A DNA stretch of 64,000 nt. It comes from PWQG01 sp050486205 (GTDB taxonomy: Bacteria > Pseudomonadota > Gammaproteobacteria > Pseudomonadales > Pseudohongiellaceae). Of the stretch, positions 7,894-14,415 are shown piece after piece. Below the pieces are notes generated by a model. That model ran no database searches and had not been told where the DNA came from. It saw only the letters and a program-made list of their open reading frames with translations. The stretch covers positions 1-64,000 of the forward strand of contig JBJHCW010000005.1 of the NCBI GenBank assembly GCA_050486205.1. Direction: 5' to 3'. Positions within the stretch are counted from its first letter, which is position 1. Each line of letters opens with the position of its first letter. Position numbers and translations under genes: made by a program.

Positions 7894-8139
7894 ATGGCTA
7901 ATTCTAAGCACAGCGAAAGAATAATGGATGAGCTGAAGGCTGAGATCACCGCCGACAATACTGATGGTATTGATTCATCTTTGACGCGGCTTGCGGCGGT
8001 TCTGGTATCTGAATATGGCGATGTAGTCATTGGTAAAGCTTTCAGGAAGGCGCTGGATAAGGTTCATGTTGGATTGCCTCCCGAAGTCGTATCTGAAATC
8101 GAAAGCTCTAGTGACTACATAAATCCACAGATCTTGTAG
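7894..8139 (+). CDS. Small hypothetical protein
   Basis: 81 residues starting 13 bases after the PIN toxin stop, so it may share the toxin-antitoxin transcript. It is charged and mostly helical, with no signal peptide or membrane segment, and ends SDYINPQIL. Not recognised. Its good start context and close spacing to its neighbours argue that it is real. Confidence 0.5.
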   Translation: MANSKHSERIMDELKAEITADNTDGIDSSLTRLAAVLVSEYGDVVIGKAFRKALDKVHVGLPPEVVSEIESSSDYINPQIL

Positions 8140-8167
8140 CCTCTGGGCGACATGGGGAAGCCGATAA

Positions 8168-8413
8168 ATGATGACGAAAACTGAAACTGATATCCGCACC
8201 CTTCTGATGGGCAGGAAAACTGTGCACGTTACCTGGGAGGATGGTCAGGGAATTGTGGTTTCCGCCGTACCCGATTTCGAGTCGCAGTCAGGCCTTCTTT
8301 GCGGTGTTGCGCTTAACGTAAAAACGCTGGAAGAGGCAGAAACGGTGAGCCAGGATCAGCTTGTCCAGATCAATCACCATGCTTTTACAACGTATGTTAC
8401 AGACAACAGCTAA
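8168..8413 (+). CDS. Small hypothetical protein
   Basis: 81 residues from ATG 8168, 28 bases after the previous gene. A run of predicted beta strands (RKTVHVTWEDGQGIVVSAV, then GVALNVKTLEEAE) suggests a small alpha/beta fold. Not recognised. It could be part of the same transcript as the toxin-antitoxin genes. Confidence 0.45.
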   Translation: MMTKTETDIRTLLMGRKTVHVTWEDGQGIVVSAVPDFESQSGLLCGVALNVKTLEEAETVSQDQLVQINHHAFTTYVTDNS

Positions 8414-8429
8414 TTGGAAACCGCATGAT

Positions 8430-8558
8430 ATGACCGAAGCGAATCAGTACAGAAATTTTGGGGCTCGCATTTACGACGAATCAGGAAATGTCACGGCTCT
8501 TCATGGGAAAGTGAAGCTCGAAGATCAGGTGACATGTGAATCGCCACCAATTTACTAG
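8430..8558 (+). CDS. Short hypothetical ORF next to an IS end
   Basis: 42 residues from ATG 8430 (MTEANQYRNFGARIYDESG). It starts 16 bases after the previous gene and ends at the left end of the IS3-type fragment, so it is probably the surviving N-terminus of a longer gene cut by that insertion. No family assignment. Confidence 0.3.
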   Translation: MTEANQYRNFGARIYDESGNVTALHGKVKLEDQVTCESPPIY

Positions 8559-8598
8559 ACACCTTTTAGCGTTACAATGAAGCTAAACGGAGGTGTCC

Positions 8599-8852
8599 AT
8601 GTCGGGCAAACGATATACAGAGCAATTCAAGGTAGAAGCAGTCAAACAAATCACTGAGCACGGCCACCGGGTGGGCGATGTCGCCAAGCGGCTGGGGGTC
8701 ACTGCCAAAAGCCTGCATGACTGGAAGGCTCGATACGGCCCAGTCGGGTCAGTGGGAAAAGAACAAGGCCAGTGACGACGAAATTCGGGTATCCAAGGCC
8801 GAGGTAAAGCGCTTGACCATGGAGCGCGACATCCTAAAGGAAGCAACTATTC
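8599..8852 (+). pseudogene. IS3-family OrfA remnant, frameshifted
   Basis: ATG 8599 follows a GGAGG site. SGKRYTEQFKVEAVKQI and a second helix (VGDVAKRLGVTAKSLHDWK) form the HTH of an IS3-family OrfA of a different subgroup from the element at 1326. Near 8755 the frame shifts: the first frame ends with KEQGQ, while the next frame carries the coiled-coil part (EVKRLTMERDILKEAT). After that the homology stops abruptly at 8852, where an inverted fragment of another IS3 begins. Confidence 0.7.
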
Positions 8853-8860
8853 GTAGAAAT

Positions 8861-8986
8861 TCATGCTGCCATCAGAAATCGTCGCGGTGGTACACCGCCG
8901 ATGCCTGGATGGGGTCTTTCGTTAATGTATTTCCACAGCCATTGGGTGGCCAGCTGCTGAGCGTGTGCAACCGAGTGGAGAAGATG
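8861..8986 (-). pseudogene. IS3-family OrfB, C-terminal fragment
   Basis: Read leftwards, about 40 residues (HAQQLATQWLWKYINERPHP, then GIGGVPPRRFLMAA) match the last 40 residues of OrfB of the complete IS3 element at 1684-2481, with several substitutions. This is therefore a related but separate copy. The stop is at 8861-8863, and the following GAATTTCTACGAATA also matches the complete element. The rest of the gene is absent. Confidence 0.75.
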
Positions 8987-9470
8987 CACCACAGGCAAGA
9001 TCGGCAGAGGGTAATCCGCGCCGTTGAGACAGCGAATGACGAAAAAAACCATGGTTTAGCTCCCCCAAATCCTGCCGCAGCGACATCGCCACTTCGCGAC
9101 ATCGGCGCGGACCGTCCAGATGCCACAGCTTCCCCGCCGCTACTGCACGAGCTGAAGGTAAGGCGCTGGCGCGCGGTGCAAGGGATCCTCCACTGCAACA
9201 AGGGCCTAGTAGTACAGGCAATCGATGACGTCCTCGCGCTCGGTCGGCTCCATTGACATTGCCGGATCGCTCCCCCAAGGGGGATTTGCTTGCCATTCGG
9301 CTGGGCCGAACTCAGCGCCAGAAGATCTCTCAAACTGGTTTCAAACTAGCAGCATCGTGCGGGACTTTTGCGGGTTTTGTTGTGCATTGTGGTGCTTTAT
9401 AGTGCAAAATCACGCAACGGACGCACTATTAAAATGAATAAAACCAATTGCTTAGCTTTCTTCTTGGGGG
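8987..9470 (+). other. Gap with no supported gene
   Basis: About 480 bases. Long minus-strand frames exist (to 9333), but their composition is unlike a protein-coding gene, being rich in Arg, Ser and Cys, and no family is recognisable. I take it as decayed mobile DNA. The last 100 bases before the tRNA fragment are AT-rich. Confidence 0.4.
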
Positions 9471-9515
9471 CTTCGAACCACTTGGTCGGGAGTTCGAATC
9501 TCTCCGGGTGCGCCA
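9471..9515 (+). other. 3' tRNA fragment (likely tRNA-Arg), putative att site
   Basis: The segment ends with a T-arm (GGGAG-TTCGAAT-CTCTC, all five pairs possible with one G-U), a 3' acceptor strand CGGGTGC, a G discriminator base and encoded CCA. The 3' acceptor strand would need GCGCCCG at the 5' side, as in many tRNA-Arg genes, and this is not present upstream. The homology seems to begin at the anticodon loop (CTTCGAA), which is a usual crossover region of integrases. I read it as the tRNA half left at an island border; the whole tRNA gene should lie at the other end. Confidence 0.65.
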
Positions 9516-9570
9516 AACAAAGCAAAAAGGGGACTGATACCGCAAGCATCAGTCCCCTTTTTGCTTTGTT
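9516..9570 (+). terminator. Perfect 23-bp terminator hairpin after the tRNA fragment
   Basis: AACAAAGCAAAAAGGGGACTGAT at 9516-9538, split here as AACAAAGCAAAAA plus GGGGACTGAT, is exactly complementary to 9548-9570 with a nine-base loop. The A and T tracts around a GC-rich core make it work in both directions. It starts one base after the tRNA CCA, so it was probably the native tRNA terminator. Confidence 0.85.
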
Positions 9571-9735
9571 CAGTTCCTTCAGATGCTGCTCTCGCTCCTG
9601 GCGCGCAATCTCATTTCTCTCTTGTGCTTCCTGCCTCGCACCCCAAAAATGAAGTACCATCACTGCCAGTCGATACGGTCCCATGTGATAATTCCCCCAC
9701 GTGATAACACCCCAAAACCCCAGAGAGACGCACCA

Positions 9736-10419
9736 ATGATCCACAAAACAGCCAAGACGCTCGCCATGGCCTCCATGCTTGCCGCCAGCGCCACGGTCGC
9801 TGCACAGGAAAGCCAATTCTCGTTCGGTCCGACGCTGGGCTCAGCAGGAGCAGGGCTGGAACTGGGCTTTGCTCTCACCGAGACTCTCAGTGCACGCGCG
9901 GCCTACAATTTTTTCGAGTTTGATACAGATTACGAAGACACCGATGTGCGTTATGACGGCACCCTGGACAAAAGCAGTGTCAGTCTGCTGTTGGACTGGA
10001 ATCCGGGAAACGGCGGTTTTCGTGTGACAGGCGGCGCATTTCGCCATACCAAAAACGCATTCAATGTGATTGCCACGCCAAGCCGGGAAGGTACCTATAC
10101 GTTTGATGGTAACGAGTATGACGCCAGTGAAGTCGGGACCATTCACGGTGCGGCAGGCTTTCGCAAGACCACACCCTACCTCGGTATAGGCTGGGGCAAT
10201 CTCAGTCGCGCCACCGGCTTCACCTTCACAGTCGATCTGGGTGTGCAATTTCAGAATGCACCCCGTGTTTCACTTCGGGCAGATGGTTGCTCGTTTGCAC
10301 CTGCTGAATGCGCACAGTTCAACAGCGATCTGCAGGCTGAAGCACGCCAGTTGGAGCAAGAGGGACAGGACCTGGAATACTGGCCGGTGCTGGCTATCGG
10401 TCTGGTCTATCGCTTCTGA
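9736..10419 (+). CDS. Outer-membrane beta-barrel protein
   Basis: 227 residues from ATG 9736. An N-terminal Sec signal (about residues 1-22, ending ATVAAQ) is followed by a chain of amphipathic strands with alternating hydrophobic residues and a C-terminal aromatic residue (AIGLVYRF). Those are marks of an eight-stranded or similar porin-like barrel inserted by the BAM complex. Upstream in-frame codons run into the terminator region, so I reject them. Specific function unknown; OmpW/OmpA-like small barrels are the closest general class. First core-chromosome gene after the island border. Confidence 0.75.
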   Translation: MIHKTAKTLAMASMLAASATVAAQESQFSFGPTLGSAGAGLELGFALTETLSARAAYNFFEFDTDYEDTDVRYDGTLDKSSVSLLLDWNPGNGGFRVTGGAFRHTKNAFNVIATPSREGTYTFDGNEYDASEVGTIHGAAGFRKTTPYLGIGWGNLSRATGFTFTVDLGVQFQNAPRVSLRADGCSFAPAECAQFNSDLQAEARQLEQEGQDLEYWPVLAIGLVYRF

Positions 10420-10450
10420 GGGGTTTTGCGAAGGCGCAGTGCCAGACCGG

Positions 10451-10945
10451 CTACAGGCTGTCCGGAATCGGTATCGCGAAGGTTTCCTTGAGCTCTTCCA
10501 TCACAACGTAACTTTTCGATTCGCGCACACCAGGCAGCTTGAGCAGAATGTCACCCAGCAACTTGCGGTATGAGGCCATCTCGGAGATCCGCGCCTTTAT
10601 CAGATAATCAAAATCGCCTGAAACCAGATGGCATTCCAGCACGTGTGGCAATTTGATTGCCGCACGACGAAAGTCGTCGAAGATGTCCGCTGATTTGGAG
10701 GCCAGGCTGATTTCAACAAACACCAGCAGGCTGGCCTGCAGCTTGTGTGGATTCAGCCGCGCCCCATACCCCAGAATGAACTTCTCTCGCTCGAGCCGTT
10801 TCACGCGGTCCAGGCAGGGTGTGGTCGAAAGCCCGACGCGCTCACCGAGCTCTACGTAAGAGATTCGTCCTTCATTTTGAAGAATGGAAAGCATGTTCAG
10901 GTCAATTTTGTCCAGCTCGCGACTGGATGTCCTGCGGGTTTTCAT
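10451..10945 (-). CDS. Lrp/AsnC-family transcriptional regulator
   Basis: 164 residues from ATG 10945, which has GGAAAG five bases upstream; an ATG at 10966 would add seven. The N-terminal AsnC-type HTH (LDKIDLNMLSILQNEGRISY, then ELGERVGLSTTPCLDRVKRL) is followed by the RAM ligand-binding domain (LVSGDFDYLIKARI, LPGVRESKSYVVMEELK). It is divergent from dadA, which suggests control of D-amino-acid (alanine) catabolism, as DadR does in Pseudomonas. The intergenic space holds a good Lrp-type box. Confidence 0.93.
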   Translation of the reverse strand: MKTRRTSSRELDKIDLNMLSILQNEGRISYVELGERVGLSTTPCLDRVKRLEREKFILGYGARLNPHKLQASLLVFVEISLASKSADIFDDFRRAAIKLPHVLECHLVSGDFDYLIKARISEMASYRKLLGDILLKLPGVRESKSYVVMEELKETFAIPIPDSL

Positions 10946-10973
10946 GAATTCTTTCCGTATTTTCACAAAAGTA

Positions 10974-10988
10974 CAGAATAATCGTCTG
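10974..10988 (+). promoter_or_regulatory. Candidate Lrp-type operator between lrp and dadA
   Basis: CAGAATAATCGTCTG matches 12 of 15 positions of the classical Lrp consensus (YAGHAWATTWTDCTR). It lies 28 bases upstream of the regulator start and about 110 bases upstream of dadA, in an AT-rich divergent promoter region. Binding by the neighbouring regulator is inferred. Confidence 0.5.
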
Positions 10989-11096
10989 CATTATTGCATA
11001 TATACAGTGTGTTGCGTGAGCAAAAAGCTTTTAGACTAGTGATATCAACTGATTTTTTCATTCATGGTGGTCTCATTCAGCTTTTGGAGAGTGCTC

Positions 11097-12392
11097 GTGC
11101 ACGTAGTGATCATGGGGAGCGGGATAATTGGCGTCACCAGCGCGTGGTACCTCGCGCGTGCCGGCCATCAGGTGACGGTGATCGAACGTCAGAGCGGTCC
11201 GGCGCTGGGAACCAGCTTTGCAAATGCCGGTATGATCTCGCCAGGATATTCTGCGCCCTGGGCCGCCCCAGGTGTTCCTTTCAAGGCATTAAAATGGATG
11301 GCTGCGCGACATGCCCCCCTTGCCATTTCGCCCACCACTGAGCTGCGCCAGTATCGCTGGATGATGCACATGCTGGCCAACTGCACGGAGGCGCGTTATG
11401 CGGTGAACAAGGAACGCATGATGCGACTGGCCCGATACAGCCACGAGTGTCTGGTGGACTTGCGCGCCGAGAGTGGCATCGACTACGAACACCGCGAACT
11501 GGGGACCCTGCAGCTGTTTCGTACACAACGGCAGCTTGATGCAGCGACGAAGGACATCGCTGTACTGGAGCAGTGCAAGGTGCCCTGGCGGCTGCTAGAT
11601 CGCGCCGGGTGCGTGGCGGCGGAGCCGGGGCTGGCGGCAAGCGCGGAAAAGATCGCTGGTGGCCTGCAGCTTCCGGACGACGAGACTGGCGACTGTTATC
11701 TGTTTACTACACGCCTGGCACAATGCTGCCGGGATATGGGCGTGGTGTTTCGTTATGACTGTGAGATAAAGGAACTGCTGGGCGACGGCGAGCGCTTGAC
11801 CGGCGTCCGCCTGGCTGATGAGGCAGTGAGCGCGGATTGTTATGTGCTGGCCTTGGGCAGTCACTCGCCCCGGTTGCTCCACCGGCACGGCATCGACCTG
11901 CCGGTCTATCCGGTCAAGGGATACTCCCTGACAATCCCGGTGACCGACAGCAGCCTGGCACCGGTGTCCACCATTATGGACGAAACGTTCAAAGTGGCTG
12001 TCACCCGCTTTGCCAACCGTATAAGGGTCGGTGGCATGGCCGAGTTGACCGGGTTCGACGATCGATTATTGTCCAGGCGACGGGATACACTCGAGATGGT
12101 GATAAACGACCTGTTTCCATCTGCAGGTGATATCAGCCAGGCCACTTTCTGGTCAGGGTTCCGGCCCATGACGCCGGATGGCACACCGATAATTGGCGCC
12201 ACGCGCTTGAGGAACCTGTACCTCAATACCGGGCACGGTACCCTGGGCTGGACGATGGCTTGCGGCTCCGCTCAACTGCTTGCCGACATCATTGATGGCA
12301 GAAAATCCCGGATTCGCACAGAAGGCCTGGGCATTGCCCGTTACACACAGCCAATCCGGGGTCACCGTGCCTGTGTGCCCAGTGCACGGTGA
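11097..12392 (+). CDS. dadA: D-amino acid dehydrogenase small subunit
   Basis: 431 residues from GTG 11097, with GGAG seven bases upstream; the family length is about 432. It oxidises D-alanine and other D-amino acids to 2-oxo acids using FAD and passes electrons to the respiratory chain at the inner membrane. The N-terminus VHVVIMGSGIIGVTSAWYL carries the FAD-binding GxGxxG. NAGMISPGYSAPWAAPGVP is almost diagnostic of DadA. The C-terminal TPDGTPIIGAT and NTGHGTLGWTMACGSA are the second FAD-contact region. No alanine racemase gene (dadX) follows. Divergently transcribed from an Lrp-type regulator. Confidence 0.95.
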   Translation: MHVVIMGSGIIGVTSAWYLARAGHQVTVIERQSGPALGTSFANAGMISPGYSAPWAAPGVPFKALKWMAARHAPLAISPTTELRQYRWMMHMLANCTEARYAVNKERMMRLARYSHECLVDLRAESGIDYEHRELGTLQLFRTQRQLDAATKDIAVLEQCKVPWRLLDRAGCVAAEPGLAASAEKIAGGLQLPDDETGDCYLFTTRLAQCCRDMGVVFRYDCEIKELLGDGERLTGVRLADEAVSADCYVLALGSHSPRLLHRHGIDLPVYPVKGYSLTIPVTDSSLAPVSTIMDETFKVAVTRFANRIRVGGMAELTGFDDRLLSRRRDTLEMVINDLFPSAGDISQATFWSGFRPMTPDGTPIIGATRLRNLYLNTGHGTLGWTMACGSAQLLADIIDGRKSRIRTEGLGIARYTQPIRGHRACVPSAR

Positions 12393-12434
12393 GCTCGCAC
12401 AGGATTGTGGATCAGTTTATTCGGGCACCCCCCA

Positions 12435-13001
12435 TCAGGACCGCCGGATCTCAATCCGCTTGCCTTCGGTCTCCGGAGTTTCCACCCGCTTCAGTGTCAC
12501 CGTCAGCACACCGTTGTTCATCTCTGCCTGTATCGACTCCGGGTCGGCATCATCCGGCAGGGCCAGCACCCGTTGAAAGCTGCCGAAACGGCGCTCGATG
12601 TGATAAAAGTGCTGTTCACGATTTTCGCTTTCATCGTGTTTTTCACCCCGGATGACCAGGTTGTGATTGTTGATCTCCAGGCGAATATCGTCCGCGTCCA
12701 TGCCTGCCGCTTCTACAGTGATGGTGTACTCATCGTTGGTACTGGCGATGTTGATTTCAGGGCGAAACACATCAAGCAGTGGCATTGAAGGCCATTGCTC
12801 GCCAAGGTATCGGGATGGCAGTCCGAAGCGTCTGCCAAAGGCATCAAACAGGCGGTCGAATTCACGGTGCATTTCATCAATCGGGTGTCTGCCCGGCGCC
12901 GGTTGTGGATATTCCGCACGCTTGACCGGGACGGTGGCTGCGGAGGTGCTGTGGTTCTCGTGTTTGAACCAGTTCCAGGGCTTGAGCTTTTCCAGATTCA
13001 T
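12435..13001 (-). CDS. Small heat-shock protein, Hsp20/IbpA family
   Basis: 188 residues. The alpha-crystallin domain runs from about residue 82 (PEINIASTNDEYTITVEAAG) to residue 180 (NGVLTVTLKR). The N-terminal arm is long and charged, and the C-terminus has an I-x-I motif (RIEIRRS) used in oligomer assembly. These chaperones hold unfolding proteins without ATP. GAGGAGGAA precedes the start. A sigma-32-like promoter lies 40-67 bases upstream, so heat induction is likely. Convergent with dadA. Confidence 0.95.
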   Translation of the reverse strand: MNLEKLKPWNWFKHENHSTSAATVPVKRAEYPQPAPGRHPIDEMHREFDRLFDAFGRRFGLPSRYLGEQWPSMPLLDVFRPEINIASTNDEYTITVEAAGMDADDIRLEINNHNLVIRGEKHDESENREQHFYHIERRFGSFQRVLALPDDADPESIQAEMNNGVLTVTLKRVETPETEGKRIEIRRS

Positions 13002-13040
13002 GCCGAATTCCTCCTCACAATCAAAGTGTAGTCAGGAATT

Positions 13041-13068
13041 TTTTGGGGATGATTCCGGAAATTTCAAC
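13041..13068 (-). promoter_or_regulatory. Sigma-32 heat-shock promoter of the hsp20 gene
   Basis: On the minus strand GTTGAAA (13062-13068) and CCCCAAAA (13041-13048) are separated by 13 bases, close to the RpoH consensus CTTGAAA-N12-14-CCCCATNT. The gene downstream is a small heat-shock protein, so position and context agree. Confidence 0.8.
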
Positions 13069-13079
13069 GGTGAAAGGTG

Positions 13080-13123
13080 GTCGCCCCACGGCATGACAGA
13101 GCTGTCAGGGAGCGTGGGGCGAC
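13080..13123 (-). terminator. Nested hairpin between yceI and hsp20
   Basis: An 11-bp perfect stem (GTCGCCCCACG with CGTGGGGCGAC) encloses a second small palindrome, TGACAG-AG-CTGTCA. It lies 28 bases after the yceI stop and just upstream of the heat-shock promoter. No T-run follows, so it may act as a Rho-dependent or partial terminator, or shield the 3' end. Confidence 0.55.
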
Positions 13124-13150
13124 AGTCATGGCGCGGGGCGTCAGATCCTG

Positions 13151-13792
13151 TCAGTCAGCCGCCTGGAACTCAACATGTATTTCCAGCTCTATAGTGTCAC
13201 CGATGCCAAATCTCACCAGATTGTCCAGGCCAAAATCCGATCGTTGAAATTCGGTGCTTGCCGTAAAGCCAAGTGTGTAACGTCGGGTAAGAAAGTTGTT
13301 GCCACCGCCGTTGAAAGTGACAACGAGATCGACAGGCGCTGTGGTGCCCAGTAATGTCAGGTCACCCCGGTACACAAATGTATCCTCACCCAGGGACTCC
13401 ACAAATGACGTTGTCCTGAACACGGCCTGTGGATGATTCTCCACATCGAACCAGCTTGAGCCGCGAAGGTCGTCGGCAAATTCGGGGTTGTTGACGTCAA
13501 GCGAGGCGGTATCAACGATGACTTCGACACTGGCATTCTCGACGTTCTCGGGATCAAAATCCAGCGAGGCATCAAACTCGTTGAAGCGGCCAACATAATG
13601 GGAGAAACCAAGATGGTTGACCTTCCACACCAGCGACGCATGGTCCTTGTCCAGTGAGTATTGACCACCTCTCAGATCCTGGACACTGGTCTGGAAATCC
13701 GGCGTCAGAATCCGGTCGCACGACACCAGAAATGCCGAGCAGCCCAGCAGCAGAAAAAGTTGACGGTAACCGGAAGATAGCTTTGAAAACAT
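13151..13792 (-). CDS. YceI-family lipoprotein
   Basis: 213 residues. The signal ends in a lipobox (AFLVSC-D), so it is probably a lipoprotein; Asp right after Cys predicts retention at the inner membrane. The mature part is a YceI lipocalin-like barrel: YSLDKDHASLVWKVNHLGFS is the family opening, with the FDVENHPQAVF motif further on. YceI proteins bind long isoprenoids or other amphiphiles. It is third in a minus-strand set after a PQQ-dependent dehydrogenase and another YceI gene, 31 bases downstream of the latter. A role in quinone or lipid handling is an inference from family and context. Confidence 0.9.
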   Translation of the reverse strand: MFSKLSSGYRQLFLLLGCSAFLVSCDRILTPDFQTSVQDLRGGQYSLDKDHASLVWKVNHLGFSHYVGRFNEFDASLDFDPENVENASVEVIVDTASLDVNNPEFADDLRGSSWFDVENHPQAVFRTTSFVESLGEDTFVYRGDLTLLGTTAPVDLVVTFNGGGNNFLTRRYTLGFTASTEFQRSDFGLDNLVRFGIGDTIELEIHVEFQAAD

Positions 13793-13823
13793 GGGGAATC
13801 CTGTTCGCGATAGTGTTGTTCAA

Positions 13824-14390
13824 TTATTGTCTGGTGGCGTAAACATCGACCACAATGGTCACATCGTTGGCGATTTCTGCAGTGCCGGCCCAGTAGCCAA
13901 GCCCGACGTTGTAATCCAGGCGTCGGATGGTGACTTCACTGGTCAGCCGGAAACGCAGGTCACGCTCCACAACAAGCTCGAAGGGAAAGCTTATCGGGTG
14001 CGTCTGGTCACGGATGGTCAGCATGCCGTCAGCGGTAAACGAGTTCACCCCTGTCAGGCGGCATTGCTCGGCCTCAAATCGGGCCGTGGGGAACTGATCC
14101 ACATCGAACAGCTCCCAGTCATGCAGGTAGCTCAATGTCTCTTCGTCGCCCACATAAATGTCCTCAATCGGAATGGTGACCTCGAACCGGCAATCACCGG
14201 GGCTCATCGGGCTGATCTCGAATACCGCTTCCACGTTCCTGAATTCACCCTGATAAGGTGTGCCAGTGAAGGTGTATTTGAAGATCACGCTGGAGTCTTC
14301 CGGATCAAGCACCCAGGTGGCGGCATGAGCCGAAAAACCGGCAAGCAACAGCAGCGGCGCAAGCGCCGCCCGTTTGATCAAATTACGCAT
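13824..14390 (-). CDS. YceI-family periplasmic protein
   Basis: 188 residues from ATG 14390. A Sec signal (LAPLLLLAGFSAHA) precedes a YceI barrel (TWVLDPEDSSVIFKYTF, FDVDQFPTARFEAEQ, LTIRDQTHPISFPFEL). Unlike the next gene it has no lipobox, so it should be soluble in the periplasm. It starts 25 bases after the PQQ-dependent dehydrogenase stop, so the three genes are probably one operon. Two tandem YceI paralogues, one free and one membrane-anchored, suggest a shuttle for a hydrophobic ligand. Confidence 0.9.
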   Translation of the reverse strand: MRNLIKRAALAPLLLLAGFSAHAATWVLDPEDSSVIFKYTFTGTPYQGEFRNVEAVFEISPMSPGDCRFEVTIPIEDIYVGDEETLSYLHDWELFDVDQFPTARFEAEQCRLTGVNSFTADGMLTIRDQTHPISFPFELVVERDLRFRLTSEVTIRRLDYNVGLGYWAGTAEIANDVTIVVDVYATRQ

Positions 14391-14415
14391 ATCGTGTTGA
14401 ACTCCTGAAATCAGA

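Noticed and set aside
8872..9333. Minus-strand frame of about 150 codons before the tRNA fragment
   Set aside because: Rich in Arg, Ser and Cys, with no recognisable domain, and partly out of frame with the IS3 tail it overlaps.
9400..9515. A complete tRNA gene
   Set aside because: No matching 5' acceptor strand or D-arm is found upstream; only the 3' part can fold.
9397..9816. Minus-strand protein containing HPERFELPTKWFEAP
   Set aside because: That text is the well-known antisense translation of a tRNA 3' end, not a protein.
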